A DNA stretch of 64,000 nt from NCBI RefSeq assembly GCF_900461455.1, contig NZ_UGIA01000001.1, positions 248,001 through 312,000 on the forward strand, in the 5' to 3' direction. Made by a program: the position numbers and the translations under genes. Every line of letters starts with the position of its first letter. Position 1 is the first letter of the stretch. Below, piece by piece: positions 36,163-46,584 of the stretch. The notes beneath the pieces were generated by a model, which saw only the letters and a list, made by a program, of their open reading frames with translations, did no database searches and had not been told where the DNA came from. The DNA is from Helicobacter acinonychis. GTDB lineage: Bacteria > Campylobacterota > Campylobacteria > Campylobacterales > Helicobacteraceae.

Positions 36163-37145
36163 CTTATAAAGAACGACTCATACATGAAAAAATATTAAAC
36201 AAAGACGACAAGGGTTTTAAAACAGAGTTGCGCATTTTGAGCATTTTTATCGTGGAATTTTTAGTGAATATTCTAGGGTTTGTTTTGGCTAAAATGCCCC
36301 ATTTGTGGTTTTTAAGATGCATTAAGGCTGTGGCGTGGCTGATGAGGACCTTTGATAGGCGCCGTTATTTTGACGCTAAGGCCAATTTGGACTTTGTGTT
36401 TGGGGATTCTAAAAGCGAAGAGGAGAAAAAACGGATTATTAAAAAGGGTTACGAAAATTTTGCTTTTATTATTTTAGAAACCATTAGAGTGGTTTTTATC
36501 CCTAAAGATATATACGATTCTCGTTTCACGCTCATCAATGAAGAAAATGTGTGGAAGTCTCTAAATAGGGAAGGCCAAGCGATCACTTTGTGCATGCATT
36601 TTGGCTATTGGGAAGCGGTAGGCACGACTTTGGCGCAATATTATGAGGATTATGGTAGGGGGTGTTTGGGACGCTTGACTAAATTCGCTCCCATCAATCA
36701 CATGATTATGAGCCGGCGAGAAGCGTTTGGGGTGCGTTTTGTCAATAAAGTAGGGGCGATGAAAGAACTCATTAAAATGTATAATCAAGGCAATGGCTTG
36801 GTGGGGATTTTAGTGGATCAAAATGTCGTGCATAAAGATGGGGTGGTGGTGAAATTCTTTGATAAAGACGCCACGCACACCACGATCGCTTCTATTTTAT
36901 CGCGCCGTTATGATATAGACATCCAGCCGGTATTTATTGATTTTAATGATGATTATTCGCATTACACAGCGACTTATTATGAAAGCATTCGATCTAAAAT
37001 CACCGATAACGCTGAAAAGGATATTTTAGAATGCACTCAAGCCCAAGCGAGTTTGTGCGAAGAGGTGATTAGAAAGCATCCGGAAAGTTATTTTTGGTTT
37101 CATAGGCGTTTTAAAAGCACCCACCCTGAGATTTATAAAAGGTAG
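36159..37145 (+). CDS. LpxL/HtrB-family lipid A late acyltransferase
   Basis: The start is ATG 36159, behind AAAGGAGA and overlapping the waaC stop. The 328 residues contain one N-terminal membrane helix (about 26-45) and the acyltransferase motif H-x4-E in MHFGYWEAVG (about residues 147-156), followed by LVDQNV. It transfers a secondary acyl chain to lipid A. H. pylori lipid A is underacylated with long chains, and this gene (HP0280 from memory) is the only late acyltransferase that I recall. It is followed by a bidirectional terminator. Confidence 0.88.
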   Translation: MTYKERLIHEKILNKDDKGFKTELRILSIFIVEFLVNILGFVLAKMPHLWFLRCIKAVAWLMRTFDRRRYFDAKANLDFVFGDSKSEEEKKRIIKKGYENFAFIILETIRVVFIPKDIYDSRFTLINEENVWKSLNREGQAITLCMHFGYWEAVGTTLAQYYEDYGRGCLGRLTKFAPINHMIMSRREAFGVRFVNKVGAMKELIKMYNQGNGLVGILVDQNVVHKDGVVVKFFDKDATHTTIASILSRRYDIDIQPVFIDFNDDYSHYTATYYESIRSKITDNAEKDILECTQAQASLCEEVIRKHPESYFWFHRRFKSTHPEIYKR

Positions 37146-37170
37146 GGTTTTGAGTGGAATGATAAAATTT

Positions 37171-37193
37171 AAAAAATGCTGAAAGCATTTTTT
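37171..37193. terminator. Bidirectional terminator between lpxL-like and tgt
   Basis: AAAAAATGCT (37171-37180) pairs perfectly with AGCATTTTTT (37184-37193) around GAA. It sits between convergent genes and has a good T-run on both strands. Confidence 0.85.
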
Positions 37194-37330
37194 ATAATCA
37201 CATGCTAAAGAGCTTGCGTGAGCGAGCGGTATTTTCTTAAGCGGTATTCTTGGGTTAGGGGGTTTCTTAAGGGGGTTGTAGGGGAGAATGATTTCAAAAT
37301 ACCCCCCTATTCCCTTAAGAAAATGAGTTT
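37194..37330. repeat. Dispersed intergenic repeat with inverted arms (copy 2)
   Basis: It shares blocks with 3456-3590, including CTTGGGTTAGGGGGTTTCTT (from 37249) and TTAAGAAAATGAGTTTTT at its end. Arms TTTCTTAAGGG (37263-37273) and CCCTTAAGAAA (37313-37323) are inverted. Like copy 1 it follows an AATGCT/AGCATT hairpin. The remaining gap to 37409 shows nothing else. Confidence 0.65.
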
Positions 37331-37409
37331 TTTACCATAAAGATAAGGTTTAAAAATCCCATTTTTTAAAAAGTTATCACCTGACTAGCGTCAAACTCTT
37401 TGATATTTT

Positions 37410-38525
37410 TTATTGACGATCCATTGTATATCTTTCTAAAAACTCTTTTTTAAAACTTAAAAACCGCTTTTCTAAAATGGCGTTTCTAGCGTTTTTAACC
37501 AGCTCTAAATAAAAATGCAGATTGTGCAAGCTCGCTAAACGAGCGTAAGTGAGTTCTTTAGCCCTAAAGAGATGGTGCAAATAAGCTTTAGAATAGCGTT
37601 TGCAAGTGTAACAAGTGCAATTTTCTTCAATGGGGGTGTTGTCCAATTTATAGGGCGCGTTTTTGATAGAGATTTTGCCAGAATGCGTGAAAAGGGTGGC
37701 GTTTCTGGCGTTTCTTGTGGGCATCACGCAATCAAACATATCCACCCCTAAACTGATAGCGTCTAAAATGTTTTCAGGCGTGCCTACGCCCATTAAGTAG
37801 CGAGGTTTGTCTTTAGGGAGTAAGGGGGCGGTGTGAGCGATAGTTTCTAGCATTTCATTTGTGCTTTCGCCCACCGCTAAACCGCCTATCGCATAGCCAT
37901 CAAAACCACCATGCGTTAATCCCACGCTAAGACTACGCATTTTCAAATGGGTGCCGCCTTGGATAATGGCAAAAAGGTTGTTGTTAGGGCGGTTGTTTTC
38001 TTTGTGGTATTCTAGGCTAATATTTGCCCATTTAGCGCTTCGTTTGATGGATTCTTCAAGGCGTTTTAGTGGAGCAGGTAAGCCCACTAGATCGTCTAAA
38101 ACCATCATAATATCGCTATTTAAAGAATATTGAATATCCAAAACTTTAGTGGGCGTGAAGAAATGCTTGCTCCCATCAAGATGGGATTTAAAAACAATCC
38201 CATCTTCTTGCAATTTAACATTATCGCTCAAACTAAAGGCTTGAAACCCCCCACTATCCGTTAGAAAACTCCCATGGAATTGAGCGAAATGATGCAAGCC
38301 TCCTAATTGCTCGATAACTTTCTCACCCGGTCTTAAATACATGTGGTAAGTGTTGGCTAAAATGAGTTTAGCGCTCAAGCGTTCTTGCATGTCAATAGCG
38401 TCTAAAGATTTGATACAGCCTTGTGTGCCTACAGGCATAAAAATAGGTGTCTCTACTTGAGAATGCACTAAATTTAAAATACCAGCTCGTGCATGTTTGT
38501 CGACAGCCTGGAGTTGAAAATCCAT
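37410..38525 (-). CDS. tgt: Tgt, queuine tRNA-ribosyltransferase
   Basis: The 371-residue protein on the minus strand has the nucleophile region [11 protein letters not shown] (about residues 88-98). The second Asp lies in [17 protein letters not shown] (about 257-273). A zinc site of Cys residues and a His occurs in [18 protein letters not shown] (about 301-318). It exchanges guanine 34 for preQ1 in tRNAs with GUN anticodons, the first tRNA step of queuosine synthesis. It is the only minus-strand gene in this block and is divergent from the gene at 38581. Confidence 0.96.
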   Translation of the reverse strand: MDFQLQAVDKHARAGILNLVHSQVETPIFMPVGTQGCIKSLDAIDMQERLSAKLILANTYHMYLRPGEKVIEQLGGLHHFAQFHGSFLTDSGGFQAFSLSDNVKLQEDGIVFKSHLDGSKHFFTPTKVLDIQYSLNSDIMMVLDDLVGLPAPLKRLEESIKRSAKWANISLEYHKENNRPNNNLFAIIQGGTHLKMRSLSVGLTHGGFDGYAIGGLAVGESTNEMLETIAHTAPLLPKDKPRYLMGVGTPENILDAISLGVDMFDCVMPTRNARNATLFTHSGKISIKNAPYKLDNTPIEENCTCYTCKRYSKAYLHHLFRAKELTYARLASLHNLHFYLELVKNARNAILEKRFLSFKKEFLERYTMDRQ

Positions 38526-38546
38526 TGTTTAAGCCTTAATCTTGGA

Positions 38547-38552
38547 TATAAT
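38547..38552 (+). promoter_or_regulatory. -10 element upstream of the TrkA-like / aroB / mscS run
   Basis: A perfect TATAAT (in TTGGATATAATGG) lies 29 bp before the TTG start at 38581 and heads the closely spaced genes 38581-46521. Confidence 0.65.
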
Positions 38553-38580
38553 GGCGTAATCATTTTTTAGGAAGTTTGGA

Positions 38581-40017
38581 TTGGAATTGAAAAAAATCGC
38601 CCTTATTTTAGATGGCATTGTAGCAAAAAATTTTTTAGACTTGGTGTTAAGGCATTATTCTAGTCATAATTTTTATATAGTGGTTGTCAAAGATGAGAAT
38701 CTTATCCCTAAAAATTACCCAAGCACTTTCGCGTTTTATTGCTTTGATGCGACTTCTAGTTTCAGGCTTTTGCAAGCGCTAGATGATGAGGTGAGCGATT
38801 TGTTTTTGATCATGCAAGATGCAAAAGAGCAACGCATTATCCACAAAATCATTCAAACCCACTTCAAACGCATGCGCGTGGTTTTGAGCGTGAAAAGAGA
38901 GGGCGAAAACGAAAATGACGAAAAGCATGAAAGTGAAAAACTGGTTTTGATTGATGAATTTGAAGTTTTAGCCAATAAGTTTATTTCCCGCTTGCCTAAT
39001 ATCCCTAGCACCCCTAGAGAGTTTGGGTTAGGGAAGGGCGAAATCATGGAGATTGGCGTGCCTTTTGGGAGTATTTTTGCTTACAGGCATGTTGGCTCTA
39101 TTAGGCAAAAAGAATACAAAATCGTAGGGCTTTATCGCAACGATGTTTTTTTACTCGCCACTAAATCTTTAGTTATTCAGCCAAGAGACATTCTTTTAGT
39201 GGTGGGCAATCCGGAAATTTTAAACGCAGTGTATCTTCAGGTCAAAAGCCATGTGGGGCAATTCCCAGCCCCCTTTGGGAAGAGCATTTATTTATACATT
39301 GATATGCGTTCACAAAGCAAAAAAGCGATGATGCGCGATGTGTATCAAGCTTTGTTTTTGCACAAACATTTAAAAAGCTATAAGCTCTATATCCAGGTTT
39401 TACACCCCACTAGCCCTAAGTTTTACCATAAATTTTTAGCGCTAGAAACAGAGGGCATTGAAGTGAACTTTGATTTTTATGGGAAAAGTTTTATCCAAAA
39501 GCTCCATGAAGACCATCAAAAAAAAATGGGCTTGATCATGGTTGGCAGGGAGCTTTTTTTACCCAAAAAACACCGCAAAGCCTTGTATAAAACAGCCACC
39601 CCAGTTTATAAAACCAACGCTTTTGGCTTGTCTAAAGTCTCTCAAAGCGTTGTGGTTTTGAATGAAAGCTTGGATATTAATGAGGACATGTCTTCAGTCA
39701 TCTTTGATGTGTCTATGCAAATGGATTTAAGCTTGTTGCTCTATGATTTTGACCCTAACAAACGCTATAAAAACGAGATTGTCAATCATTATGAAAATTT
39801 AGCCAACGCGCTCAACCGCAAGATTAAGATTTTCCAAACGGACACGAAAAACCCTATCATGCATCTCAATTCCTTAAAAGATCCTATTTTGCATTTTATA
39901 CCTTTTGAAGCGTGCATCACGAAAACGCGCTTTTTGTGGTTTTTATCCACTAAAGTGGAAAAATTGGCATTTTTAAGCGACGATAACCCTCAAATTTTTA
40001 TTCCCGTAGCGGAGTGA
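38581..40017 (+). CDS. TrkA-like (RCK domain) protein, possible potassium-transport regulator
   Basis: The 478-residue protein starts at TTG 38581 behind AGGA. The N-terminal ~130 residues look like a TrkA-N/RCK Rossmann fold ([20 protein letters not shown]). A TrkA-C-like segment with [13 protein letters not shown] and [12 protein letters not shown] occurs at about 155-215. The remaining ~260 residues are less clear. The strict G-x-G-x-x-G nucleotide motif is not present. It is soluble, with no membrane helix, and so probably controls a separate channel. It is annotated as a conserved hypothetical in H. pylori. Confidence 0.65.
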   Translation: MELKKIALILDGIVAKNFLDLVLRHYSSHNFYIVVVKDENLIPKNYPSTFAFYCFDATSSFRLLQALDDEVSDLFLIMQDAKEQRIIHKIIQTHFKRMRVVLSVKREGENENDEKHESEKLVLIDEFEVLANKFISRLPNIPSTPREFGLGKGEIMEIGVPFGSIFAYRHVGSIRQKEYKIVGLYRNDVFLLATKSLVIQPRDILLVVGNPEILNAVYLQVKSHVGQFPAPFGKSIYLYIDMRSQSKKAMMRDVYQALFLHKHLKSYKLYIQVLHPTSPKFYHKFLALETEGIEVNFDFYGKSFIQKLHEDHQKKMGLIMVGRELFLPKKHRKALYKTATPVYKTNAFGLSKVSQSVVVLNESLDINEDMSSVIFDVSMQMDLSLLLYDFDPNKRYKNEIVNHYENLANALNRKIKIFQTDTKNPIMHLNSLKDPILHFIPFEACITKTRFLWFLSTKVEKLAFLSDDNPQIFIPVAE

Positions 40018-40021
40018 AGGA

Positions 40022-41053
40022 ATGCGAGAAATTTTAATCCCTTTAAAAGAAAAAAGCTATAAAGTGTTTTTGGGGGAATTGCCCGCCATTGAATTGAAAC
40101 AAAAAGCGCTCATTGTGAGCGATAGCATTGTGGCTGGCTTGCATTTATCTTATTTATTAGAGCGCTTGAATGTATTAGAAACGCGCACGTGCGTGATAGA
40201 GTCTGGAGAAAAGCACAAAAACTTGAATTCTTTGGGGCGTATTTTAAACAATGCCTTTGAAATGCAATTAAACCGCCATTCTTTAATGATAGCCCTTGGT
40301 GGGGGAGTGATAAGCGATATGGTGGGTTTTGCGAGCAGTATTTATTTTAGGGGGATTGATTTTATCAATATCCCTACGACTTTACTTTCTCAAGTGGATG
40401 CGAGCGTGGGGGGGAAAACAGGGATCAATACAGCTTATGGTAAGAATTTGATTGGATCATTCCACCAGCCTAAAGCGGTTTATATTGATTTAGCTTTTTT
40501 AAAAACCCTTGAAAAAAGGGAATTCCAAGCAGGGGTGGCTGAAATCATTAAAATGGCGGTGTGTTTTGATAAAAGCCTGGTAGAAGTGTTAGAAACAAAG
40601 GATTTAAAAGATTGTTTAGAAGAAGTGGTTTTTCAAAGCGTTACAATAAAAGCTCAAGTCGTTACACAAGATGAAAAAGAGCAAAATATCAGAGCTGGGT
40701 TGAATTATGGGCATACCTTTGGGCATGCGATAGAAAAAGAGACTCATTATGAGCGGTTTTTGCATGGCGAAGCGATCGCTATTGGCATGTGCATGGCCAA
40801 TGATTTAGCCCTTTCTTTAGGCATGCTCACTCTAAAAGAGCATGAACGCATAGAAAATTTATTAAAAAAATTTGATTTGATATTCCATTATCAAATTTTA
40901 GATATTCAAAAATTTTATGAAAGTTTGTTTTTAGACAAAAAAAGCGAAAACAAGACGATCAAATTCATTCTACCTAAAGGCATTGGGGCGTTTGAAATAG
41001 CCGCTCATATCCCTAAAGAAACGATTTTAAAGGTGTTAGAAAAATGGCATTAA
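40022..41053 (+). CDS. aroB: AroB, 3-dehydroquinate synthase
   Basis: The 343-residue protein has the NAD-binding [19 protein letters not shown] (residues about 91-109), [20 protein letters not shown] (about 115-134), and zinc-binding residues in EIIK (Glu), [11 protein letters not shown] (His) and HGEAIAIGM (His). It makes 3-dehydroquinate from DAHP, step 2 of the shikimate pathway. Its end overlaps the mscS-like gene by 10 bp. Confidence 0.97.
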   Translation: MREILIPLKEKSYKVFLGELPAIELKQKALIVSDSIVAGLHLSYLLERLNVLETRTCVIESGEKHKNLNSLGRILNNAFEMQLNRHSLMIALGGGVISDMVGFASSIYFRGIDFINIPTTLLSQVDASVGGKTGINTAYGKNLIGSFHQPKAVYIDLAFLKTLEKREFQAGVAEIIKMAVCFDKSLVEVLETKDLKDCLEEVVFQSVTIKAQVVTQDEKEQNIRAGLNYGHTFGHAIEKETHYERFLHGEAIAIGMCMANDLALSLGMLTLKEHERIENLLKKFDLIFHYQILDIQKFYESLFLDKKSENKTIKFILPKGIGAFEIAAHIPKETILKVLEKWH

Positions 41054-42600
41054 GGGTATTGTTATTCTTTTGTTTTTTGTTGTTGTGTGCAGAAGATAAA
41101 AGCCAAGAGTTATTGTCCATACAAAAACAAATGGCTTTGGTGGATAAAAAACTCACTAAAGATGATAATGTGTGGTTGAAGAAATTTGAAAACTATAAGA
41201 TTTACAACCAAATTTATACTGAAAAAGAGAGCGTGAGGCAGGAATTAAGGCACTTGAAATTCCAAAAAAATAAGGATCTCTTAAAGATTAGCACTTTAGA
41301 GCATACCTTAAAGGCTTTAGAATCCCAACAAAAAATGTTTGAAAGCTATGGGGTCAATCCTTTTAAGGACTTGATAGAGCGCCCCAATATCCCCAATATC
41401 CCCAATATCGCCAACCCTATTGCGATCATTGATGGCATTTCTTTCATTAAAAGCATGCGTTTAAAGCATGAAGACCTTAAAAACAACCAGATTGCTTTAG
41501 AAGAGGTTTTGAAGCTTTTAGATGAAAAACACCAGCTTTTAAGTCAATGGCAGGCATTGGATAAAAACGCGAAATTGAGCGATGAGATTTATCAAACTCA
41601 AGCCAAACGATTAGAATTGCAAGGGGCTCAAAACATTTTAAAAACCACGATTGGGATCTTTCAAAAAGACAGCGATGAAGCCGTTAGCATTGTAAAAACC
41701 CAAATCAAAAACCAGCTTTTAAAATTGCTTTATGTGTTTTTAACCGCCCTTTTGAGCGTGGTGTTTGCGTGGATTTTAAAAGTCATTTCCAGTAAATACA
41801 TTGAAAATAACGAGCGCGTTTATACCGTTAATAAAGCCATTAACTTTGTGAATGTGAGCGTGATTGTTTTAATCTTTCTTTTTTCTTATTTAGAAAATGT
41901 GACTTATTTAGTCACGGTTTTAGGCTTTGCGAGTGCGGGCTTGGCGATTGCGATGAAAGACTTGTTCATGAGCTTGCTTGGGTGGTTTATTATTTTGATC
42001 GGAGGGAGTGTGCATGTGGGCGATAGGGTGCGTATCGCTAAAGGGACTGATATTTTTATTGGCGATGTGTTGGATATTTCTATGTTGCACATTACGATTT
42101 TAGAAGATGTGACCTTAACCACTTATTCTAATAACAGAAGAGCGGGCCGGATTGTTTTTGTGCCTAATAATTATATTTTCACTACCATGTTTGCCAATTA
42201 CAGCCATTTTGGCATGAAAACGGTTTGGGATGGGGTGGATTTTTGCGTGACATTTGATTCTGATTTTAAAAAAGCTTCTAAAATTGCACTCAATATCGCG
42301 ACAGAATTGTCTAAAGAATACACGGATATTACTTATAAACAGCTCAATAAAATGCGCGACAGGTATTCTTTAAGGAGTTTGAGCGTGAAGCCGCGATGCT
42401 TTTTGATGCCTGAAAATAATGGGATAAAGATTTCAGTGTGGTATCAAACCAATTCGTATGCCACTTTGTCTTTAAGGAGCAAGATTACGGCTGAAATTAT
42501 TGAAGCTTTTTTGAAAGAAGAAAATATCCATATCGCTTATACCACCAGCAAATTGCTTAAAGTGGATACTGAGGGCGATGGCTTTGGGAATAAAAGGTAA
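41044..42600 (+). CDS. MscS-family mechanosensitive channel
   Basis: The 518-residue protein has an N-terminal signal-like helix and an extended periplasmic helical domain (about 20-220, with a short NIPNIPNI repeat). Then come membrane helices at about 228-305 with the pore-lining Gly/Ala-rich helix [20 protein letters not shown], and the cytoplasmic beta domain with [20 protein letters not shown] (about 360-379). It opens under membrane tension to release solutes in osmotic downshock. It is longer than E. coli MscS, with an added periplasmic domain. Confidence 0.92.
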   Translation: MALRVLLFFCFLLLCAEDKSQELLSIQKQMALVDKKLTKDDNVWLKKFENYKIYNQIYTEKESVRQELRHLKFQKNKDLLKISTLEHTLKALESQQKMFESYGVNPFKDLIERPNIPNIPNIANPIAIIDGISFIKSMRLKHEDLKNNQIALEEVLKLLDEKHQLLSQWQALDKNAKLSDEIYQTQAKRLELQGAQNILKTTIGIFQKDSDEAVSIVKTQIKNQLLKLLYVFLTALLSVVFAWILKVISSKYIENNERVYTVNKAINFVNVSVIVLIFLFSYLENVTYLVTVLGFASAGLAIAMKDLFMSLLGWFIILIGGSVHVGDRVRIAKGTDIFIGDVLDISMLHITILEDVTLTTYSNNRRAGRIVFVPNNYIFTTMFANYSHFGMKTVWDGVDFCVTFDSDFKKASKIALNIATELSKEYTDITYKQLNKMRDRYSLRSLSVKPRCFLMPENNGIKISVWYQTNSYATLSLRSKITAEIIEAFLKEENIHIAYTTSKLLKVDTEGDGFGNKR

Positions 42601-42605
42601 CAAGA

Positions 42606-43862
42606 ATGAAAAAAGTCTATTTTAAAACTTTTGGGTGCAGAACGAATCTTTTTGACACGCAAGTGATGGGCGAGAATTTAAAGGATTTTAGCGCGACTTT
42701 AGAAGAAAATGAAGCGGATATTATTATTATCAATTCTTGCACCGTAACTAATGGGGCTGATAGCGCGGTAAGGAGCTACGCTAAAAAAATGGTGCGTTTG
42801 AATAAGGAAGTGTTATTCACTGGCTGTGGGGTGAAAACTCAAGGCAAAGAGCTTTTTGAAAAAGGGTTTTTAAAGGGCGTTTTTGGGCATGACAATAAAG
42901 AAAAGATCAATACGCTTTTACAAGAAAAAAAGCGTTTTTTCATAGATGATAATTTAGAAAACAAGCACTTAGACACCACGATGGTGAGCGAGTTTGTGGG
43001 CAAGACTAGGGCGTTTATTAAGATTCAAGAGGGTTGTGATTTTGATTGCAATTATTGCATTATCCCAAGCGTGAGAGGGAGAGCTAGGAGTTTTGAAGAA
43101 AGAAAAATTTTAGAGCAGGCGGGCCTTTTATGCGCTAAAGGGGTTCAAGAAGTGGTCTTAACCGGCACTAATGTGGGGAGCTATGGGAAAGATAGAGAGA
43201 GTAATATCGCAAGATTGATTAAAAAATTAAGCCAAATTGTTGGATTAAAACGCATCAGAATTGGGAGCTTAGAGCCTAATCAAATCAACGATGAGTTTTT
43301 AGAGCTTTTAGAAGAGGATTTTTTAGAAAAACATTTGCATATCGCTTTACAGCATAGTCATGACTTCATGTTAGAGAGGATGAACAGGAGGAATCGCGTG
43401 AAAAGCGATAGGGAATTATTAGAGGTAATTGCTTCTAAAAATTTTGCTATCGGCACGGATTTTATTGTAGGGCATCCGGGCGAGAGTGAAAGCGTTTTTG
43501 AAAAGGCGTTTGAAAATTTAGAGGGCTTGCCTTTAACGCATATCCACCCTTTTATTTATAGCAAACGAAAAGATACCCCTTCTAGTTTGATGCATGATAG
43601 CGTGAGTTTAGAAGTTTCTAAAAAGCGTTTGAATGCGATTAAAGATTTGATTTTTCATAAAAATAAGGTGTTCAGACAATTGCAACTCAAGCGTAACACG
43701 CCCCTAAAAGCTTTAGTGGAAGCGCAAAAAGATGGCGAATTTAAAGCCTTGGATCAATTTTTTAACCCCATTAAAATCAAAAGCGATAAGCCTTTAAGGG
43801 CTAGTTTTTTAGAAATCAAAGAGTATGAAATTAAGGAGAGAGAAAATTATGCCATTTTCTAA
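42606..43862 (+). CDS. MtaB-like tRNA methylthiotransferase
   Basis: The 418-residue protein belongs to the UPF0004 plus radical SAM family. The N-terminal Cys motifs are TFGCRTNLFD and NSCTVTNGAD, and the radical SAM cluster is CDFDCNYC (about residues 139-146), followed by IIPSVRGRARS. The C-terminal TRAM region is short. MtaB (YqeV) converts t6A37 to ms2t6A37 in tRNAs reading ANN codons. The RGRARS motif and overall length favour MtaB over MiaB (27060). Its end overlaps the open frame of the FtsH-like gene. Confidence 0.88.
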   Translation: MKKVYFKTFGCRTNLFDTQVMGENLKDFSATLEENEADIIIINSCTVTNGADSAVRSYAKKMVRLNKEVLFTGCGVKTQGKELFEKGFLKGVFGHDNKEKINTLLQEKKRFFIDDNLENKHLDTTMVSEFVGKTRAFIKIQEGCDFDCNYCIIPSVRGRARSFEERKILEQAGLLCAKGVQEVVLTGTNVGSYGKDRESNIARLIKKLSQIVGLKRIRIGSLEPNQINDEFLELLEEDFLEKHLHIALQHSHDFMLERMNRRNRVKSDRELLEVIASKNFAIGTDFIVGHPGESESVFEKAFENLEGLPLTHIHPFIYSKRKDTPSSLMHDSVSLEVSKKRLNAIKDLIFHKNKVFRQLQLKRNTPLKALVEAQKDGEFKALDQFFNPIKIKSDKPLRASFLEIKEYEIKERENYAIF

Positions 43863-45501
43863 AAGTTTAGAAAATCTCATCAACCCTTTTAAACGCATCA
43901 AAAACCGCTCGCTTGTGTTGGCGTTAGGGTTTTTGATCCTTACTTTTTGCTTGCTTCTTTTTTTAATTTTCAGCGATATTTCTAGGCTCATATCTAGTAA
44001 GGACTTTTTCTATGTGATCCAATCCCACCCCAAACAAACTTTAATTGAAGATGAAAATTATTTTTATGCTAATAAAGGGCTTTATAAAACCAACAAAGAA
44101 GCCTTTTTAAGGGCTTATAAAATCCCAGAAAACATGCCCATAGAAAAACGACAAAATTTAAGCAAGGGTTCTAAAATGAATTTAGCGTTGCTTTTTTTTA
44201 TTTCTAGCATGCTTTTTGGGATCTTTTGGCGTTTGCCCAAACGATTGAATACTAAAACGAGTTTAGAGAGCGCAGCTAAAAATGAATTAGAAAATGCATT
44301 CCAACGATACGATGCATTAGGGGTGCGTTTTGAAGATATTGCAGGGGTGAGTGAAGTTAAAGAAGAATTATTAGAAGTGATAGATTATTTAAAAAACCCT
44401 AGAAAATACCAGAATTTAGGGATTTTCCTCCCTAAAGGCGTGCTTTTAATCGGGCCTCCTGGAGTGGGGAAAACCATGATCGCTAAAGCTTTAGCGAGTG
44501 AAGCTAAAGTGCCGTTTTTTTATGAAAGCGGGAGCGCGTTTTCTCAAATTTATGTAGGCGCTGGGGCTAAAAAAGTGCATGAACTTTTTATGCATGCCAA
44601 AAAACATGCCCCCTCTATTATTTTTATTGATGAAATTGATGCCTTGGGTAAGGCTAGGGGAGGGCATAGGAGCGATGAAAGAGAAGCCACGCTCAATCAG
44701 CTTTTAACCGAAATGGATGGGTTTTTGCAAAATGATGAGGTGGTGGTGATAGGAGCGACCAACCAAATGGAAGTGATGGATGAAGCGTTATTAAGGAGTA
44801 AACGATTTGACAGGCGTATTTTCATCTCTTTACCGGATTTGTTAGAGAGACAAAGCATTTTAGAAAAGCTTTTAGAAAATAAAAAACACGCGCTAGACTA
44901 TCTTAAGATCGCTAAAATTTGCGTGGGTTTTAGTGGGGCGATGTTAGCGACTTTAATCAATGAAAGCGTTCTAAACGCCCTAAAACACCAACGGACAGAA
45001 ATCACTCATAGCGATATTTTAGAAGTGAAAGACAAGATCGCTTATGGCAAGAAAAAGCCCCAAACTTTAGATGAAAACCAAAAGGAATTAGTCGCTTTAT
45101 ATCAAAGTGCGAAAGCCTTAAGCGCGTATTGGCTAGAAATTGAATTTGATAAAGTGCCTTTATTAGGGGAATTTATTGTGTTTAATGAAAATAAAATCCA
45201 TAGCGAAAGCGAGATTAAAAATTATATTAAAGTGTATTTGAGTGGGACGATTATTTTAGAGTTGCTCTATAAGGAGCGTTATAGTTTGTCCAAACAAGAC
45301 TTACAAAAAGCGAAATTTTTAAATGAATTTATGGCTAGTGAGCTTCTTTTAGCCCCTACAAAAGAGTCCTTGAACGCTCTTTATGAGGAGCAATTGGAGT
45401 TTTTAAAACCACAAATAACGACTTGCAAGCGATTGAGCGCTCTGTTGTTAGAGCAAGAATATTTAGAGTATTCTAATTTGTATGATTTATTGAATGGGTG
45501 A
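43849..45501 (+). CDS. FtsH-like AAA+ membrane protein lacking the protease HExxH motif
   Basis: The start is taken as ATG 43849 ([10 protein letters not shown]), with AAGGAGAG at the right distance; ATG 43825 is an alternative. The 550 residues contain two membrane helices (about 18-42 and 108-128) with a short periplasmic loop between. The AAA domain has GPPGVGKT near 203, [10 protein letters not shown] and [20 protein letters not shown]. In FtsH the protease domain begins with H-E-A-G-H. At the aligned place this protein reads [12 protein letters not shown] (about 416-427), with no zinc-binding His pair, and the rest of the domain is shortened. It is likely a proteolytically dead FtsH relative that unfolds or extracts membrane proteins. 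The true FtsH is elsewhere in H. pylori. Confidence 0.85.
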   Translation: MPFSKSLENLINPFKRIKNRSLVLALGFLILTFCLLLFLIFSDISRLISSKDFFYVIQSHPKQTLIEDENYFYANKGLYKTNKEAFLRAYKIPENMPIEKRQNLSKGSKMNLALLFFISSMLFGIFWRLPKRLNTKTSLESAAKNELENAFQRYDALGVRFEDIAGVSEVKEELLEVIDYLKNPRKYQNLGIFLPKGVLLIGPPGVGKTMIAKALASEAKVPFFYESGSAFSQIYVGAGAKKVHELFMHAKKHAPSIIFIDEIDALGKARGGHRSDEREATLNQLLTEMDGFLQNDEVVVIGATNQMEVMDEALLRSKRFDRRIFISLPDLLERQSILEKLLENKKHALDYLKIAKICVGFSGAMLATLINESVLNALKHQRTEITHSDILEVKDKIAYGKKKPQTLDENQKELVALYQSAKALSAYWLEIEFDKVPLLGEFIVFNENKIHSESEIKNYIKVYLSGTIILELLYKERYSLSKQDLQKAKFLNEFMASELLLAPTKESLNALYEEQLEFLKPQITTCKRLSALLLEQEYLEYSNLYDLLNG

Positions 45502-45504
45502 AAA

Positions 45505-46023
45505 ATGCGTTTTTTTAGTGGTTTTGGGTTTGTTAATGAAAGCGTGTTGTTTGAAGAGTGGCTTTTAAAAGGGGCTTATGATGTGTCAGGCTTTTCTATG
45601 GGGGCTATTAAGGCGATAGAATACGCCTATAATGAAGTCTTACAACAACGACGCATCAATTCCTTATTATTGTTTTCGCCTTGCATGTTGGCCCATAAGA
45701 GTTTGGCGTTCAAACGATTGCAACTTTATTCTTTTCAAAAAGACCCACAAAGCTACATGGATAACTTTTATCAAGCAGTGGGTTTGGACGCTCAATTAGA
45801 GCGTTTTAAAAAAATGGGTTCTTTAGAAGAATTGGAATTTTTATTGAATTACAAGTATAGTGATCATACAATTAGGCTTTTATTAGAAAAAGGCGTGAAA
45901 ATTGAAGTGTTTATCGGTTTAAAAGACAAAATTACTGATATTCAAGCTTTGTTGGAATTTTTCATGCCTTTAGCCCAAGTGTGGCAGTTTAAAAGCTATA
46001 ACCATTTGTTGCAAAAATCTTAA
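45505..46023 (+). CDS. bioV: BioV-type pimeloyl-ACP methyl ester esterase
   Basis: The 172-residue small alpha/beta hydrolase-like protein has a nucleophile elbow G-F-S-M-G (residues about 31-35, in YDVSGFSMGAIKA), a late Asp in GLKDKITD and a C-terminal His in YNHLLQKS. That is a Ser-Asp-His triad in a shortened fold. It matches the Helicobacter-restricted BioV, which removes the methyl ester from pimeloyl-ACP methyl ester in biotin synthesis, a role taken by BioH in E. coli (established knowledge; assignment from memory of sequence and neighbourhood). It starts three bases after the FtsH-like gene. Confidence 0.68.
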   Translation: MRFFSGFGFVNESVLFEEWLLKGAYDVSGFSMGAIKAIEYAYNEVLQQRRINSLLLFSPCMLAHKSLAFKRLQLYSFQKDPQSYMDNFYQAVGLDAQLERFKKMGSLEELEFLLNYKYSDHTIRLLLEKGVKIEVFIGLKDKITDIQALLEFFMPLAQVWQFKSYNHLLQKS

Positions 46024-46035
46024 AAAAGGTGGAAG

Positions 46036-46521
46036 ATGAAAAAGATTAGTTTAAAAATCAGTTTAGGGGTGTATTTGCTTCTTTTAGGCATTTTGGGTGG
46101 CTCTTTGATCATTTTAGGAGCGATAGTCGCACCGATTGTTTTCAAAGCTTCAAGCATTTTGCCTGAATTGAATCTAACTTCATTTGAAAGCGGGAAACTC
46201 ATGGCACAAATCTTTGTGCGTTTCAATTATCTTTTGGGCGCGGTGGGGTTTATAGTGTTACTTTATGAAATCATTTCATTTATTTACTCTAAAAGATCGT
46301 TTGCGTGTTTGATCTTTGGCGTGGCGATAGGGGTGTTGTGCTTGCTCTTTGTTTTTTATTACACGCCTTATATTTTGAACGCTCAAAAAATAGGCGAAGC
46401 TGCAATCCAAAGCGATGCATTTGCTCGCTTGCACACTCAAAGCGAATGGCTGTTTAAGGAATTGTTTGTGTTGGTGTGCACTTTGTTTTTTTGGCACTTG
46501 TTTGGAAAAAACGCGGTTTAA
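46036..46521 (+). CDS. DUF4149 integral membrane protein
   Basis: The 161-residue protein has four predicted membrane helices (about 11-33, 58-80, 88-110 and 138-157). The pattern fits the DUF4149 family of small membrane proteins. No catalytic motif is visible. It follows bioV by 12 bp behind AAAAGGTGG and ends 63 bp before the giant autotransporter gene. Function is unknown. Confidence 0.7.
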   Translation: MKKISLKISLGVYLLLLGILGGSLIILGAIVAPIVFKASSILPELNLTSFESGKLMAQIFVRFNYLLGAVGFIVLLYEIISFIYSKRSFACLIFGVAIGVLCLLFVFYYTPYILNAQKIGEAAIQSDAFARLHTQSEWLFKELFVLVCTLFFWHLFGKNAV

Positions 46522-46584
46522 TCAAATGAGGGAATTTTTGGATATATATTTGGCAAATATCTAGCAAAGAGAAGGTAGCATTTA

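Noticed and set aside
46549..46568. TTTGGCAAATATCTAGCAAA, which has GG-N10-GC spacing like a sigma-54 promoter before the giant autotransporter gene
   Set aside because: The start of transcription would fall after the AGAAGG ribosome site at 46569-46574, leaving no leader, and the -12 half is poor.
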